Source: Lachnospiraceae bacterium UBA7202
Lineage (GTDB): Bacteria > Bacillota > Clostridia > Lachnospirales > Lachnospiraceae
Assembly: GCA_002490705.1 (NCBI GenBank)
Contig: DKUO01000018.1
Coordinates: 1-64,000 of the forward strand
Direction: 5' to 3'
Length of the DNA: 64,000 nucleotides
The notes below the pieces were generated by a model. It had not been told where the DNA came from. It was given only the letters and a program-made list of their open reading frames with translations, and ran no database searches. Both the position numbers and the translations under genes were made by a program. Positions 62,357 to 64,000 of this stretch are shown here, piece after piece (positions within the stretch are counted from its first letter, which is position 1; every line of letters starts with the position of its first letter).

Positions 62357-63757
62357 TTAAAGAATTCTTCTGATGGAAAGGATGGAACGATAATTTGCAT
62401 TGGATACGATAATGCCTGTTCTGGAAGTCGACGCATGCACGATCTGTCCGTTGCCTGCATAGATACCCACATGTCCCGAATAGCAGATGATATCGCCGGG
62501 CTGTGCATTCTCCAGACCGTTTACCGATGCGCCCACGCTTCTGTCCGCCGCCGAAGAATGAGGCAGACTCACGCCGAAGTTCTTGTATACGCTCATGACG
62601 AAACCGGAGCAGTCCGCACCATTGGTCAGGCTGGTGCCGCCATAGACGTAGGGATTCCCCACAAACTGTTTCGCAAACTGTACCACATCGGCGCCCGTGC
62701 TTCCTGTCGGGTTCGCGTAGGTCTTGCCGCCGTCTTCACCCTTCTTGCCGGAAGCGGCATTTTCCTCCGTCTTCTTCTTCGCAGCGGCCTTCGCTGCCTT
62801 TCTGGCCTCCTCTTCCTTCGCGAGTCTTGCCTTCTCCTCCGCGATGGATTCCGCCTTCACAAACTCTGTGGAAAGGGTAACGTAATCGGTCGATACATAG
62901 CCGTCACCTTCCTCAATATTGACTTTCACCCAGCCGTCCAGCTCTTCCGTGACAATCAGTTCATCCTCAATCGGCACAAGGCCCAAAACCGTCTCCTCCA
63001 GACCGGGCTTCTCGCGCACCTTGAGCGTCGTGGTCGTCACGGTCGCGATACGGGTTCCCACTTCTTTCGCATAATCCACGGCGTCGTCTCCGGTCACACA
63101 GAACTCACCTTTGACGTAGCCTTCCACGGAGCCGGAGCTGATTTTATACCAGCCGTCCTCCTCCTCGATAAAACTGCCGACGGACTTATTATAAAGTTTA
63201 CCGACAATCTCACCTTCCTCGCTGGGAATATCACGCACATTGACGTAATCATTCACCTTCGCGATCACCAGATTCTTAAAGCTCTCCTCTTCCTCGGACA
63301 AGCCGCCGACCATCGCTTTCAAATCTTTGGTGTAGCCCTCGCTGACCACCACCGTGTCTATAATCTTTTTCTCTGTAGACTTCTTGCTGATTCCATCGGA
63401 TGTACTGGCGATATCGGAGAACACACCTACCTGTGCGCTTCCAACGCTGATGCCTCCCACCTCGGAAGTATCCTCTTCCTGCTCTGCCTCTGTCATTTCG
63501 GAATCGTCTTCCTTTGCAGACTCTTCCTTTTCCTCCTCTTTCTTAGAAGCTTCCCTCTCGGCCTCTGCCGCATCCGCTTCCTCTTTTACGGAAGACAGGG
63601 ACGTGGACTTCTCTTCCTCCTGAAGGAAAAACTCTATACCAGCCGAAGGCAGAACGCTTGCCACGTTTCCCGTAGCCTCCGCCTCGATACCCGTACCGGT
63701 AAATCCTATGACTGCCGCCAGTGCACATGCTGTTAATTTAAGACTGTTTTTCTTCAT
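62357..63757 (-). CDS. Secreted NlpC/P60 peptidoglycan hydrolase with SH3 domains
   Basis: The 466-residue protein has a signal peptide (KKNSLKLTACALAAVIGFTGTGIEA), a Glu/Lys-rich segment (about 45-100), two bacterial SH3 domains (NVRDIPSEEGEIVGKLYN; TLKVREKPGLEETVLGL), a charged Ala-rich linker and a C-terminal NlpC/P60 domain. The catalytic Cys is in GADCSGFVMSVYKNFG, the His in GHVGIYAGNGQ and a second His in IVHAS. It cleaves gamma-D-glutamyl bonds in stem peptides. Start: ATG at 63757 after GAGGTG. Strong promoter upstream. Confidence 0.95.
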   Translation of the reverse strand: MKKNSLKLTACALAAVIGFTGTGIEAEATGNVASVLPSAGIEFFLQEEEKSTSLSSVKEEADAAEAEREASKKEEEKEESAKEDDSEMTEAEQEEDTSEVGGISVGSAQVGVFSDIASTSDGISKKSTEKKIIDTVVVSEGYTKDLKAMVGGLSEEEESFKNLVIAKVNDYVNVRDIPSEEGEIVGKLYNKSVGSFIEEEDGWYKISSGSVEGYVKGEFCVTGDDAVDYAKEVGTRIATVTTTTLKVREKPGLEETVLGLVPIEDELIVTEELDGWVKVNIEEGDGYVSTDYVTLSTEFVKAESIAEEKARLAKEEEARKAAKAAAKKKTEENAASGKKGEDGGKTYANPTGSTGADVVQFAKQFVGNPYVYGGTSLTNGADCSGFVMSVYKNFGVSLPHSSAADRSVGASVNGLENAQPGDIICYSGHVGIYAGNGQIVHASTSRTGIIVSNANYRSILSIRRIL

Positions 63758-63799
63758 AAAAAACACCTCATTTGTTACAGAATTGTTACATCTGGCTAT

Positions 63800-63828
63800 A
63801 ATATATCATTGGCTATACGTTTTGTCAA
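63800..63828 (-). promoter_or_regulatory. Promoter of the NlpC/P60 gene
   Basis: Perfect TTGACA (63828-63823), a 17-bp spacer and TATATT (63805-63800), giving a leader of about 36 nt. The rest of the right edge (63829-64000) shows no gene; it is A/T-rich. Confidence 0.8.
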
Positions 63829-64000
63829 CCACAGCATCTACTATAAAAAGGCATGTCCATACCCAAGTTATTGTGTTTTTTCCACAAAAATATGCATTTC
63901 TCAACATCTGGTTCAAAAAAGTTATGTCAAATCTTACCATTTTCCCCCAAAAATAGTTTGTAACATTTTCGTAATCATTCTATTGCAAAAGATAGATATT

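Noticed and set aside
62435..63736. 433-codon plus-strand frame opposite the NlpC/P60 gene
   Set aside because: Antisense shadow; the minus strand has signal peptide, SH3 and catalytic motifs.

Overview
The window looks like chromosomal DNA of an anaerobic, spore-forming Firmicute, most likely a butyrate-producing member of the Lachnospiraceae (Clostridium cluster XIVa). This rests on gene content, and no database search was run. The clues are an alpha/beta-type small acid-soluble spore protein, strong AGGAGG ribosome sites, the thl-crt-hbd-bcd-etfB-etfA butyrate operon, an engB-lon-clpX-clpP-tig block, and many Clostridia-type membrane and wall proteins. Most genes lie on the minus strand. 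I recognise no rRNA, tRNA, CRISPR array, insertion sequence or intact prophage.

Layout. 1-2.8 kb: 5' part of a large secreted glucosaminidase ending in a Gly/Ser/Thr repeat tail that runs off the left edge. 2.9-8.9 kb: an Rpn-family remnant, a CPBP protease, a HAD phosphatase, thiT under a TPP riboswitch, a MetH-activation-like protein, and VanZ and DUF308 membrane proteins. 8.9-16.5 kb: AI-2E-type exporter, then engB, lon, clpX, clpP and tig (protein quality control). 16.6-20.5 kb: spore protein, DJ-1, MATE, CYTH, GNAT and a small zinc-ribbon protein. 20.6-26.7 kb: maltodextrin locus (malE-malF-malG, then malQ and a LacI-type regulator) with two LacI-like operator regions and internal hairpins. 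26.7-33.1 kb: EAL protein, HAD-IIA phosphatase, DUF4231 protein, endolysin-like amidase, ADA2-like deaminase. 33.2-36.8 kb: RhiA-like protein, a split AbrB/SARP-type regulator, DUF6062 protein, acidic protein, TetR regulator. 36.9-47.5 kb: MocR regulator, DUF2225, glnS, a tiny membrane ORF, and a TIR/beta-propeller/DHH cluster. 47.6-53.6 kb: butyrate operon. 53.8-63.8 kb: envelope proteins, GT2-GtrA and GT-C glycosyltransferases, hpf and an NlpC/P60 hydrolase.

The most unusual signal is a pair of about 98-bp promoter/leader elements (20517-20614 and 33859-33956), 13 kb apart. One lies upstream of the zinc-ribbon gene and one upstream of the RhiA-like gene. Each holds four units of 11 bp with consensus TTTCCGA ending 10 bp before a -10-like hexamer. 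That is the architecture known for SARP-family activators. The gene abutting the second element encodes a SARP-type winged helix joined to an AbrB-like N-terminus, but the two are out of frame at a run of eight A residues. I infer a small SARP-type regulon whose regulator may be switched by slippage at that run. Other points of interest are a TIR protein separated from its beta-propeller by a frame break and overlapping a DHH phosphoesterase gene, and a TPP riboswitch whose downstream hairpin can act as a terminator and also hide the thiT ribosome site.
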